Notes under the pieces: generated by a model
Told to the model about the DNA's origin: nothing
Seen by the model: the letters and a program-made list of their open reading frames with translations, nothing else
Databases searched by the model: none
Assembly (NCBI RefSeq): GCF_910592395.1
Contig: NC_088316.1
Location: 6,264,001-6,328,000, forward strand
Reading direction: 5' to 3'
Source of the DNA: Lineus longissimus
Taxonomy: Eukaryota; Nemertea; Pilidiophora; Heteronemertea; Lineidae
DNA length: 64,000 nt
Shown: positions 34,300 to 45,163 of the stretch, one piece after another
Numbering within the stretch: position 1 is the first letter of the stretch
Layout of the letters: every line of letters starts with the position of its first letter
Program-made: the position numbers and the translations under genes

Positions 34300-35060
34300 C
34301 AATATTGCTCAATAAAATAGTCCTAAAATCTTCAAGTTGTCGTCAGAATGTCATCATGGGTCTCGTATACCTATACCAAAGTAATATCACTATTCCTAGA
34401 GGCCACAATGCTGTCAAAAGTCTCCTAAATCCCTCTCAGATAGACCTCCTTACATATGGCGTTGTTCAGCTTTCTTTTCGCTCTTGCCGACATGCCAAGA
34501 TTACTATCAGAGAGATGTTAGAGCGATAGAAGTATTTCATTTTGCGACATGGTTTTTTTTTCGTTGCAGAAATATATACAATGATAAATGTCATTCACCC
34601 ATGGAACAATAATGTCCTCATCATCACCTCTGGCAGCAGCGATACTGTAACAATAATGTGCCTAAAACCCCGTCAGATAGACCCTCTTACACATGGCGTT
34701 TTTTTAGCTTTGTTTTCGCTCTTGTTGACATGTTTAGATATTTATCTGAGAAGCGACGGCCAATTTTCTTTTTTGTGACATCGGTCTGGTTGTTGCTAAA
34801 ATATATGCAAGGATAAATGTCATTCACAACACGGAACGATTACCAAGACTCTGTACGCACCATCACCCCAAGCAGTGACGACGCACATAAAAATAATGCC
34901 CCAAATCCCTTTCCCCGAGACAGATTTTCTTACATATGGTGTTTTTTAAAGGTATTGTTTTTCCTCTAGTTTGCGCCCAGATGTTTTTCGGAGGATGATT
35001 CTTTCGTTTTTAACAACATATGTTTGTGTGTTGCAAAAAAACACCCAGGGTCAATGTCAT
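34300..35060. repeat. Degenerate tandem repeat, about 235-bp period, three to four copies
   Basis: Landmarks recur in order. GATAGACC...CTTACATATGGCG / CTTACACATGGCG / CTTACATATGGTG lie at about 34440, 34677 and 34930. GATAAATGTCATTCAC is at 34582 and 34813, with a weaker GGTCAATGTCATAGCC at 35050. CGCTCTTGCCGACATG is at 34481 and CGCTCTTGTTGACATG at 34718. The copies are strongly diverged, so the array is old. ORFs at 34242-34529, 34542-34778 and 34971-35156 are frames of these copies and share no recognised domain. Confidence 0.7.
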
Positions 35061-35650
35061 AGCCTGTCAAAAAAGGAGGCCAGGCTTCATCTTGCGATCC
35101 TGAACAATGCATATGGAAATCTTTTATTATATCATCATCTGCCAATCAGTATTTAGCATAGAGGGAATGAGAGTTTTTTGTTTTCTGGTTCTATTCAGTG
35201 CAACAATAATTTTGGGGAGAACTAGTCGGGAGCCCTTGAACAAAACTGACCGATTGTTGTTGTTGATAAAGCCAAATCAATCGGACAATCTTTCCATTGT
35301 TTATGTTGTTATATTCAGTATAAATAATGATGTGGTCTTAAGGGTCTCGAAACCCTAGCCGAATATCACGATAACTTTTTCTTTTGTACTTGCCGGAACA
35401 GCAAAAAGCTGCAGCAGGTTGCACAGATAAGACGTTTGACCATACGGTTGCAAAAAATCAATACGTTTACTGCGTACAAGGCTGGTGGTTATTTTGCTAT
35501 GTTGCAATATCATTTTTGCTAGTTGAGGAATTCCCCGCGAAGCCCGATTCAGTACTTCGCCAACTCTGTTAAAGCTTTGATTCTGTATGCGTGGTAAAAG
35601 TATGAGCAATATTCTTAAGGAAGGGCTACAATGTAGTAAGTAGCGCGAGC
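35061..35650. other. Non-coding sequence
   Basis: Overlapping ORFs on both strands (35107-35358, 35355-35609, 35384-35572) have no recognisable domain. Confidence 0.35.
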
Positions 35651-35815
35651 TTTCAGCTTGACCGTTACTTCACCGAACAGATAAGCAGGCTCATTGAAAA
35701 AAATATTAAACAGGACACTAGTCGAAGGAGTGAGACTGGAATGTACCCATAGGCCAACCTGAAATTTGCAAGCATGTCCAAAGCTCCGTCGCAAACACTG
35801 GCGAAAATAATTCAT
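35651..35815. repeat. Diverged repeat copy B (partner at 31.40 kb)
   Basis: This matches copy A through GCTTTCAGC, ACTTCACCGAACAG, ACTGGAATGTACCCATAGGC and GCATGTCCAAAGC, with an insertion of about 30 bp. It is in the same orientation, 4.25 kb away. Confidence 0.45.
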
Positions 35816-38678
35816 GGCGCCGCATCAGGAATCGACCAATCAGCGTGGATCGCATTGGAAAGTAGTACGTTAAGAAATCAATGCGTGGTCTCACTGTCCA
35901 GTATAGCGCTTTTATCTGTGCAATCAGAATGTAGTGCCTCTGGTATCGTGAATTAAGGCTGCTTCTGCCGATATGTTCACCGGTCCAATTAACCCGCTGA
36001 GCCCGGAATTGTGGCGGACGAGTGAAACTAAGACAAATAGGACCCCAAAAACATCACACTCATCCCCAAACCCTGAAATTATTATGGTCATGACCTGACA
36101 AAAATTCTATGGATTTATGCCCTGCCCTGCCCTGCAAATATTAGGTTCGAGTGAGATATTGGGAAACATTTTTGGCGGTTGATGTCCAAAGGAAAATGGC
36201 TGAAAAGTATCTGCATGTGTAATGTAACATTTGGTGGCGAAGGGTGGCGATCAGGAGTATCAATCTCTCACCACCTAAAACCCAAGCGCCTCTTGACCCT
36301 TTAACCTCGAAAAAAAATCCAGCATTCCGAAAGAACTAGGTTAGGGAGACTTCCGGGGGTATTGTTCAATCAGAAGTGATTACTTCGGCAGCCATAAAAA
36401 ATTAGCCAATGACGCTGCTACATTTTTTGGGAGACCTCATCCGGAATATTTTGCGTTAGGAAATGGTTGATTAGAATAACTTGCGATCATGCACATTATG
36501 AACTTTTGGAAAAGTAGCAGATTCATTGCATGGAAGCCAGTATAACTCCGGACTTTTTGAAATTGATGTCAATTACTTGTGGTCAATATGATTTTATTAA
36601 AATTACCGGAAATTAACGACACCACTGCAAAATAAATGCAAAGAGACGCACGTCTGATTAAAAGACTAGAACAATGACTTAGGTAATTTGAATTGAAAGT
36701 GAATTGACACATCTTGGAAAACAATTAATTTCTTGGTATCAGGTCAATGTACGTGAATTATTAATCGCATTGTGTTTCATTTAGGCATGCGTTAGGCGCG
36801 CAGACACACACAATACTGTTTAGGGAAAAATCAATCAAATCTGAGATGTCTTCAAAACGCGTGGCGTTAGCAATTCAACTTCCTCACACGGGACGTGGAT
36901 CACTTGTTCGACAAATCTTGTATTTTACTGGCAAAATATATATCACGTGTCAAGGGGCTCAGTCGAATGACCTGATGACGAGGCACACCGGCGGCCCGCC
37001 ACCACCAGTTCCAATCCGCTTTTTAGGTGCACCGCCGGTTGCAGGTGTGCATTGTTTTGAGAAAACACGGAAACGCCGAAATCATTGTATCCCAATTGCA
37101 AGTGCGAATTATGATACTTTATTAACTGAAATATAGAGTAAATGCAACTCTCACAAAGCCTGAGTAATCATGTTTTAGATAGAGATTTATTTTCTCACAG
37201 TTGTAAGCGAAAGTGAAGTGGTTTGGAGATGCACTTGAGGTATTGGCAAAAAGTGGCGGGAAACTCCCCGGTCACGAGTTCGTCGTGGGAACACGCTGGC
37301 ACCCCCGTGTACAGATCAGTATCCACTCTTACCCCTCTGGTACCCGTGGGAGCCCAGAGAGATATTTAAACAATTTTAAAACAAACCGGGCTACCAAACA
37401 ATGCACTGAGTCCGCTATCATCATGACAATCAGTGGGACAAATCTTTAGAATTGGAATAAATACTCCAACTATCATAGATCATTAAAACCTTCCGCATTT
37501 TTCGAAGGAAAACATGACAAATCGTACACTTTCCCTCATGAAATATTAACATGAGTGATTTATTACCCGGTTTTAAATTGTTATTTGAAAGTGCGAAAGA
37601 TCCGTACTCGAAATCTTGCTAGTTAATGGGGTATTTTGTACAAGGGTGCTTTGAGTATTGTTCTGATGTTCAACTGCTGCTTCAGTGGAATATCACTTGG
37701 TTTATCGTTACTTCTCTCATTGACCATTCCCAAATGTACCGCGGGAACATTCACTCAATAGCTTGCTACATTATCTTATCACGCTCAATGGTGGAATATA
37801 TTATTGTTTTCCGGAAGTTTTCTAGTCTCTGCGTACATCTTTTGTTCTGCGGATCATAGTGTTGGTGCGTAATCGATGTTGAGAACGGGACATGTTGCAA
37901 GAGACTTGATGTCATTGGGATTCTCTCAGTGTATCCTTTCCCATGTATCATATCCCGTTAATTGTTTGACCCGGACTCTAAAGGTCACCGCCAGGAGTCG
38001 AGAGGTTATACAACAGTACATCAAGGTGGATTTCACAATTTCGATACAAATGATGATATATGGTATTTTTCGGAGAAAGGATTTATTTCAGAATGACAGA
38101 ACGCCTTTTTCGCATCGGATAATTATTGACTTAGTGAACTTTCACACAGTGCGTATAGTAACCAAAATGAATAAGTGAATGTGCTTGAATCATAACCCTG
38201 GTACTTGGTGATATTTGAAACATGATAATAATAATATCGATTATAATTATAGCGCTTATTCACCTACCCAGCTGCTCTAAGCGCTTCTGAAACGTCCTTT
38301 GAAAAGTAATGTATTTTTAAAAAGTTAAATCTTTTGACACGTTCTCGTTCATGTCCAAAATTTTCCGGGTTAAAATTCAGCTGCGTTGCCCTGACTTGTT
38401 TGGTTCTGCTAATAACCACTAAGCACTTTGACTCATATCGTCTTATTCCGCCAAACCTTTGTTCTGCACCATACAGAGACTTTCCATGCCTTATTTCGAT
38501 GCAGACATGGCCCTGGAACATTGTACAATGACTTCTAAGAAGAACTTTTCCCACCCTACCCCGATCGCTAGGGCCCTGCCAGCCGCAATGCACAACTCAA
38601 CTGACTGTTGTAGCCTCGGTGGCTCCCGAATGGAAAGGTCTGCGGGAAGACAGGTCATATCACTGTCCGTCACAAACT
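35816..38678. other. Non-coding sequence with a probable SINE tail
   Basis: No gene recognised. At 38224-38290 the - strand reads TAAGCGCTATAATTATAATC then ATTATTATTATCATG, which looks like the 3' tail of a truncated SINE. The + ORF 36846-37136 and opposite-strand ORFs at 38264-38710 have no domain. Confidence 0.35.
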
Positions 38679-39052
38679 CAGAAATGATATCATTTCGGGA
38701 CTTAGGTTAATTAAATCAGATTTGCACTCCATACAGTATATTCGAAAGTTTGATCGTACATGTACATGTACATACATTACATGTACATGTTTTTTACTTA
38801 ACCCAAGATTAGATATCCTTCTTGATCTCAAACGCGTGAGACATTCAGCGTTCGTTTACACGCGGCTTTTATATACTAGTCAATCTATATAGTCAGCAAC
38901 ATATTATACAACATATTACATTTCACTACATTATCATTACAATAGTTGGTTAAGTTGTTGTCAAAACTCTTTGCGTGGCTTAGTTTGTTGCCAACAACAC
39001 TTTGGTTAGCTTATTAGTTCGTTGACAGCTACAACACGTTGGTTTTATAAAA
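38679..39052. repeat. Segmental duplication, copy 1
   Basis: A block of about 370 bp, from CAGAAATGATATCATTTCGG to GTTGACAGCTACAACACGTTGG, recurs at 39779-40154 in direct orientation with high identity. It includes an ACATGTACATGTAC cluster (38757-38790) and, at its right end, three or four degenerate minisatellite-like units (TTGGTTAGCTTATTAGTTCG), after which homology stops. Confidence 0.88.
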
Positions 39053-39778
39053 CCGCTTTATCGAAAAGCGAAGGGGATTCGTAAAATAGCTGTCCAGATA
39101 CAAATAGGTTTTGGCTCACTGCCAGCAGGTTTGATTAAATCGAGATACTTGAAATCTAATGATATCGTCTCGTCGCAATAGTTCAATTAATAATTAAACT
39201 TAGTAAAATCAAGCGAAAATTTTAGAGTCATTCTGGTCAGCCGACTACGTCACACCACGTGGCTTTGAATCACCGTACACAAACCAGATGCCTCCGAGAC
39301 TTGTCAGCTCCATTCAACGCGCGTGGGACTGGTGACTCCAAATCGTAAAATCCTCGACATAAACTGATTTTGATTCCAACCTAACAATGAATAGGCCACT
39401 TGGGCAGTGAGTGCAGTTTGTTATAGGAAATGCAGATTAGACTCCGGTAAGGTTACAGCGCCACTAACATGATTTGAGGATGCACAGGTTCTTGAGTTGG
39501 CCAGGACCGCACCCTAGATACCTCAACACACGCGACCGACCAAAGTCGTATGGTGGAGATGGGTCCCTAACACTTCGGATCATCTCCTAGTCCCCCTTAA
39601 ATATGAAACAATCACATCTTATCTCATACCACACAATTCAGACTGCAAAATTAATTTATCATTGAAAACTTCGGTGGAAGAAAAAATCCTTGAGTCCACG
39701 GACTCATCAACATAAATTTGCATGTGCATCCTCTCTTCTCAAGCACCTTGACGGTATGACGGGAGAAATTTCACAATT
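39053..39778. other. Unique spacer between duplicated blocks
   Basis: About 730 bp of non-repetitive sequence with no coding or repeat signal recognised. Confidence 0.45.
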
Positions 39779-40154
39779 TCAGAAACGACATCAGTTTGGG
39801 ACTTTGGTTAATTAAATCAGATTTGCACTCCATACAGTATATTCGAAAGTTCGATCGTACATGTACATGTACAATGTCATGTACATACCTTGCATGTACA
39901 TGTATTTTACTTGACCCAGGATTAGATATCATTCTTGATCTCAAACGCGTGAGACATTCAGCGTCCGTTTACACGCAGCTTTTATGTACTAGTCATCTTA
40001 GTCAGCAACATATTATATCACATATTACATTTCACTACATTATCATTACAATAGTTGGCTAAGTCGTTGCCAAAACACTTTGCTTGGCTTAGTTTGTTGC
40101 CAACAACACTTTGGTTAGCTTATTAGTTCGTTGACAGCAACAACACTGTGGTTA
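39779..40154. repeat. Segmental duplication, copy 2, adjoining the minisatellite
   Basis: Direct copy of 38679-39052. Unlike copy 1, its right end runs without a break into the long TTGGTTAGCTTAG / TTGGTTGGCTCAG array. Confidence 0.88.
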
Positions 40155-41995
40155 GCCTTAGCTTTTTGCCAGCAGCGGATTGGTTAGCTTAGCTTTTTGC
40201 CAGCAGCACTTCATTTAGCTTTGCTTTTTGCCAGCATCACTATGGTTAGCTTAGTTTGTTGCTAGCAAGACTTTGGTTAGCTTAGTTCGTTGACAGCAGC
40301 AACAATTTAATTTAGCTTAGCATGTACACTTTGGTTAACTTTACTTGTTGCCGGCACACTTCGTTTCGCTAAGCTTTTGGTAAAGCTAAGTTCTTTGCCC
40401 GCAAAACTTTGGTTAGCTTTGTGTGTATTAGTTAGCTATGATAGTCTGTTACCAAAAACACTTTAGTTACCTGTGTTTTTGCCAGTAACAATTTGGTTAG
40501 CTTATAGTTCATTGCAGCAACACATTGGTTGGCTCATTTCGTTGCAGTAGCACATTTGTTAGCTCAGTTCGTTGTCAGCAACACATTGGTTGGCTAAGTT
40601 TCTTGCCAGCAACGCATTGGTTGGCTCAGTTCGTTGCCAGAAACACATTGGTAGGCTCAGTTCATTGCAACAACACATTGGTTGACTCAGTTCGTTGCCA
40701 GCAATACATTAGTTGGTTTGTGCTGTTCATTGCAGCAAGACATTGGTTGATTCAGTTCGTTGCAGCAAGACATTGGTTGGCTCAGTTCGTGGCAGCAACA
40801 CATTGGTTGGCTCAGTTCGTTGCAGCAACACATTAATTGGCTCAGTTCGTTGCCAGCAACACATTAGTTTGCTCAGTTCGTAGCCAGCAACACACTGATT
40901 GGGTCAGTTCATTGCAGCAACAAATTGGTTGACTCAGTTCGATGCAGCAACACATTGGTTGGCTCAGTTTTTGCAAGCAACACATTGGTTGGCTCAGTTC
41001 GTTGCAGCAACACATTGGTTGGCTCAGTTCGTTGCAGCAACACATCTGTTGGCTCAGCTCGTTGCCAGCAGGACATTGGTTGGTTCAGTTCGTTGCAGCA
41101 ACACATTGGTTGGCTCAGTTCATTGCCAGCAACACATTAGTTTGCTCAGTTCGTAGCCAGCAACACACTGATTAGGTCAGTTCAGCAACAAATTTGTTGA
41201 CTCAGTTCGATGCAGCAACACATTGGTTGGCTCAGTTTTTGCAAGCAACACATTGGTTGGCTCAGTTCGTTGCAGCAACACATTGGTTGGCTCAGTTCGT
41301 TGCAGCAACACATCTGTTGGCTCAGCTCGTTGCCAGCAAGACATTGGTTGGCTCAGTTCATTGCCAGCAACACATTGGTTGGCTCAGTCCATTGCCAGCT
41401 ACACATTGGTTGGCTCAGTTCATTGCAGCAACACATTGGTTGGTTCAGTTCGTTGCAGCAACACATTAGTTGGCTCAGTTCACTGCAGCAACACATTGGT
41501 TGGTTCAGATCGTTGCAGCAACACATTGGTTAGCTCAGTTCGTAGCAAGCAATACATTGGTTGGCTCAGTTCATTGCCAGCAACACATTGGTTGGCTCAG
41601 TTCGTTGCAGCAACACATTTGTTGGCTCAGTTCGCAGCCATCAATATTCGCAATACATTGGTTTGCTCCGTTTGTTGCCAGCAACATTGGTTGGCTATGT
41701 TCGCTGCAGCAACACGTTGGTAGACTCAGTTCGTTGCCAGCAACACTAATTGTTTGGTTTAGTCTTTTTAGCTTTGGTTGGCTTTGTCAGCTTCGGCGTA
41801 GTAACAAACACTTTTGCTATCTTAGTTAGTGCTAGCAACACTTTGGTTATTAGCTTGGTTTGTTACAAAAACACTTTGGTTGGCTTAGTTTGTTTACAAC
41901 GAGACTTCGGTTAATTTAGTGAGTTAACGTTATTCAACTTAATTCATTGCTAAAGACACGTTGGTTGACTGAGGATTTTTGCCAGCAACTTTTGT
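40040..41995. repeat. Minisatellite, 30/31-bp units with degenerate edges
   Basis: The centre (about 40515-41745) is about 40 units containing CACATTGGTTGGCTCAGTTC, with GTTGCAG giving 30 bp and GTTGCCAG giving 31 bp. The edges (40040-40515 and 41745-41995) are diverged units around CACTTTGGTTAGCTTAGTTT with irregular spacing. A block of about nine units is duplicated at a 268-bp offset (GACTCAGTTCGATGCAG at 40931 and 41199). Many ORFs up to 166 codons cross the array because 30 is divisible by three. They are artefacts, not a repeat protein: frames are open on both strands, no start or splice context fits, and 31-bp units shift frame. Confidence 0.93.
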
Positions 41996-44630
41996 TTTTA
42001 CGGAGCTTTGGCTATTTCTGAATTGCCTTTATTAGATTTTAAGCTCATTCACGAGATCAGTTTCCGATTCTCACGTTAGTTCTAGTATTTATTACATGCG
42101 TGATATAAACAATAATTGATAATCATAAGATATTAATTGTTACTAAGTATTTTGCGCTGTTGTTATGGTCTCCTTGCCCATCAGGAACTCCTTGAAACGT
42201 GACAATGGGACACGACATACCCGACTACAACAGATCACCTAGAACGTTGATGCGAAAATAAATGCGTCTGTCAGACGGAGCCGGAGATAAACAATATTAA
42301 CCAAACTGTTGTTTGATGAAAGCGAGATTGGTCGCGCTTATTACATTAAACGTAAGGTAATTGTATGTAAAGAGGAAAGTGAATCGTATTCATCGCATTC
42401 ATTTATAATAAGGGTACAATGACTGATGTAACAGGCGCGTGGCGGTGGCTCCGTGATCTACCTGTCGGGGTCGGGGGAACGCGTCATCGGATCCTTATTC
42501 ACCAAAATACGAGCGTTTATCTAGTGCACATCTACCACCATTGCTCGGAATGACTCTGCGCACGCGCTGACATGCGCACTGGCACCCACTCTTCTTTGTC
42601 TTTAGGCACGTGCCGGAGGAGTGAAAGTTTCGGATGCTGCGCCGTAGAATTAGTCAAGAGGTCGAGATTTCGGGACAAGGACTCATATACCATATGGCAA
42701 GGCATGCGCCAGGTGAAGCCCCTGATCGACCATGAAAAAAGCTTCTGGTCGAGTTCCCGTTCTGATCTCCGAAAGCGTGAGAACGCGTCCCCTCAAGTAG
42801 CTTGTACCTCATCGGATAGCATCAACGGTGTGTTTTAGTGAGATATTAAACATTGTTTGAATGTCCTTCGGTGAGACTCAACAGGGGGATGATAATATGA
42901 CAGGGTGAATGCAAGCTGTAGTACTACACTGTCAATCAACGCATATATATTACATGTAATTGCCTGATGAATTTTTGATTCGATATCATTTCAAAGCAGA
43001 TATTGATAAAAGATGTTGTTATTGATGTTAATATGCCAATCGTATTTATGATATTTTTTGTTGTGTAAATGAACGAAAGCACCAAAGTTCACAATTGTTT
43101 CTCTCGCGAACAATGCTAAGTCATGCATAATTCTAATTTCAAAAAGGGGCAGAGGCAATGCAATGGTAAACATTACAAGAACCTGGTATTTGTAAAGCAT
43201 CGATGTCTCAAAGGACAATACTGATTATTTGGTGCATGTGTGTTGGCAGAAAACCCCTCGAATGTGCAAAACCTTAGATATCTTCAATATTTTAAGAGTG
43301 TGTCAGTAAAAACACTACTACATCGCTATATAGTCCGATACTTCGTATACGACCTGACAGTGAATTAGCGGATTGGTTTGCAGTTGAAGGACTTGTAAAA
43401 CGTGCCACCTATGAATCGGTCTCAGAAAAATAAAAACGTTTCATGCAGGGAGACAACAATAATTTTCAACTGTAGCCCAGTACGAGACTGAGCGAAACTA
43501 TTTTTACAGGGTGTTTTGACATTGAATTTGCACTAAATACGTGACCTGTTGATTAGTACTCAGAAAACCTTTCTTTATTCTGATAGATGTGGCGGGCATC
43601 GCAACCAAGCAGTGTAAACCGAGAGGGTGTCCCCGGCCCTGGACACACAGTAGCTGACAATGCGTACATATTACGGTCTCACCATGGTTTTGCCCATGTC
43701 TAATAAGGCTGGGGCATATCACCGCAAACAGAAAGGAAATGTTCGGTTTACATGGAGCCTCTTAATTAACACTATATGGCACCCGCCTTACAAGGCAAAT
43801 GTCTGATGAGGGGACTTACTAACATGATGAAGGGTGTGGTGAGCAGAGGCGTTTCCAAGCCTTTGACCAAAGGGTGTCTGAATCCCTCCCCAAACTCTTA
43901 GTAAACACCCGATGGGAATAGGATAGCCCCTCGCTAAACATCATATCTATCACCTGAAACGGCAAGCTTCTAATGTAAGAAGTGCAAAGAAAGCGTTTTT
44001 CAATATTTTTCTTAGCTACATATAATGTGCAAGATATTTAAATATACCCGGGGGTTGATCATGAAATGATTTGCTTGCGGCCGTTTTTGAGGTGACATTG
44101 ACATGTTGATCAATTAGTTGTGCCTGCATGATTTCTCATGACGTCATTTATTACGACACATGACGCTAGAAGTGACCGCCCCAACTTCCAACGTCACAAA
44201 TAATAAAACCATATTTTGGATATTTGCCTTTCGCACGAGCGCTCGGCCTTATAATTCTTCATCTCACCGAAGATGCGAACGGGAACAAAGGCAAGAAGCA
44301 GGTGCGGAGTTAAGCAATCGCGTCAAGGGAAATGACGTAGTTGTACGTTCTCACAGTATTTAGAGTATGTTGTATGAACAACTGGCCAATATATTTTTCT
44401 TTCTTCAAATACATGTATTGGTACATTATGTACATGGCCAGCCTTTTGCATCGTGTTCTACGCGGCCCAGAGATATTCTTTATTTTGCCATAACATTACG
44501 CACTAAAGTTTATTCTAAAATACCTGGATTTAGAACGAACCGAACTTTACACTACAGTGTAAATGCACTATCCGTAAACGAAGCCTCGTTTTGAATTCAG
44601 CGGTTATGGTTCCCAATACCTCGGCCGTCT
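41996..44630. other. Non-coding sequence
   Basis: No gene or repeat recognised. The + ORF 42572-42838 (88 codons), - ORFs 42991-43218 and 43504-43722 and + ORF 44160-44363 have no family signature. Confidence 0.4.
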
Positions 44631-44642
44631 GCCTCAGTTTTG
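44631..44642. repeat. Left 12-bp flanking direct repeat
   Basis: GCCTCAGTTTTG precedes the 44643-45151 element and recurs exactly at 45152-45163. Confidence 0.75.
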
Positions 44643-45151
44643 CTTAAAGGGTGGATGTCGTCCTGGGTGCCGACAAATGGTACCCAGGTTCGAGATCGAC
44701 TGCACAATAAGCACCCTGGGTGCCATCACACTAGACAAACAGCACCCAGCTTCTTCTTCAACACTTTTTCTATACCTACGACCGAGGTTGGCCCCACGCT
44801 CACGAAGGTCACGTGTCACGATAACCATAATAAAAATAAAAATAAAAATACGCAGCAAATCCATTCATTTTGTCATCACACAATTTTTCATTCTCTGAAT
44901 ATATCCTATAGGCCTAAACGCGTTTTTTTCTGTTTATCTGTTCTTTTTATTTCGCGCACTGCTAATGCCACAAGTACCACGGCGAGAGATAAAACGAAAT
45001 TGCAAGAAACGTCCTCGTCCCTAAGATCCGTAAGCCAGGCAAAAAGAAGCTGGGTGCTGTCTAGTGTAATGGCACCCAGGGTGCTTATTGTCCAGTCGAT
45101 CTCGAACCTTGGTACCATTTGTCCGCACCCAGGACGACATCCACCCTTTCA
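44643..45151. mobile_element. Inverted-repeat element with 12-bp flanking repeats, 509 bp
   Basis: Arms of about 105 bp are about 95% identical when inverted. The left contains AAAGGGTGGATGTCGTCCTG and then CACCCTGGGTGCC and ACTAGACA. The right, reverse-complemented, repeats these in order. The centre of about 295 bp is AT-rich with an AAATAAAAATAAAAAT run near 44830-44850. Exact 12-bp direct repeats flank the element. The 198-codon + ORF (44640-45236) and the overlapping - strand ORFs merely read through the mirrored arms, as their shared VMAPRVLIVQSISNLGTIC peptides on opposite strands show. The superfamily is unknown. Confidence 0.85.
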
Positions 45152-45163
45152 GCCTCAGTTTTG
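45152..45163. repeat. Right 12-bp flanking direct repeat
   Basis: Exact copy of 44631-44642. Confidence 0.75.

Noticed and set aside
41223-41723. 166-codon repetitive ORF and several overlapping ones in the 30-bp minisatellite
   Set aside because: Several frames on both strands are open at once, and 31-bp units break the frames. This is typical of a non-coding array, not a repeat protein.
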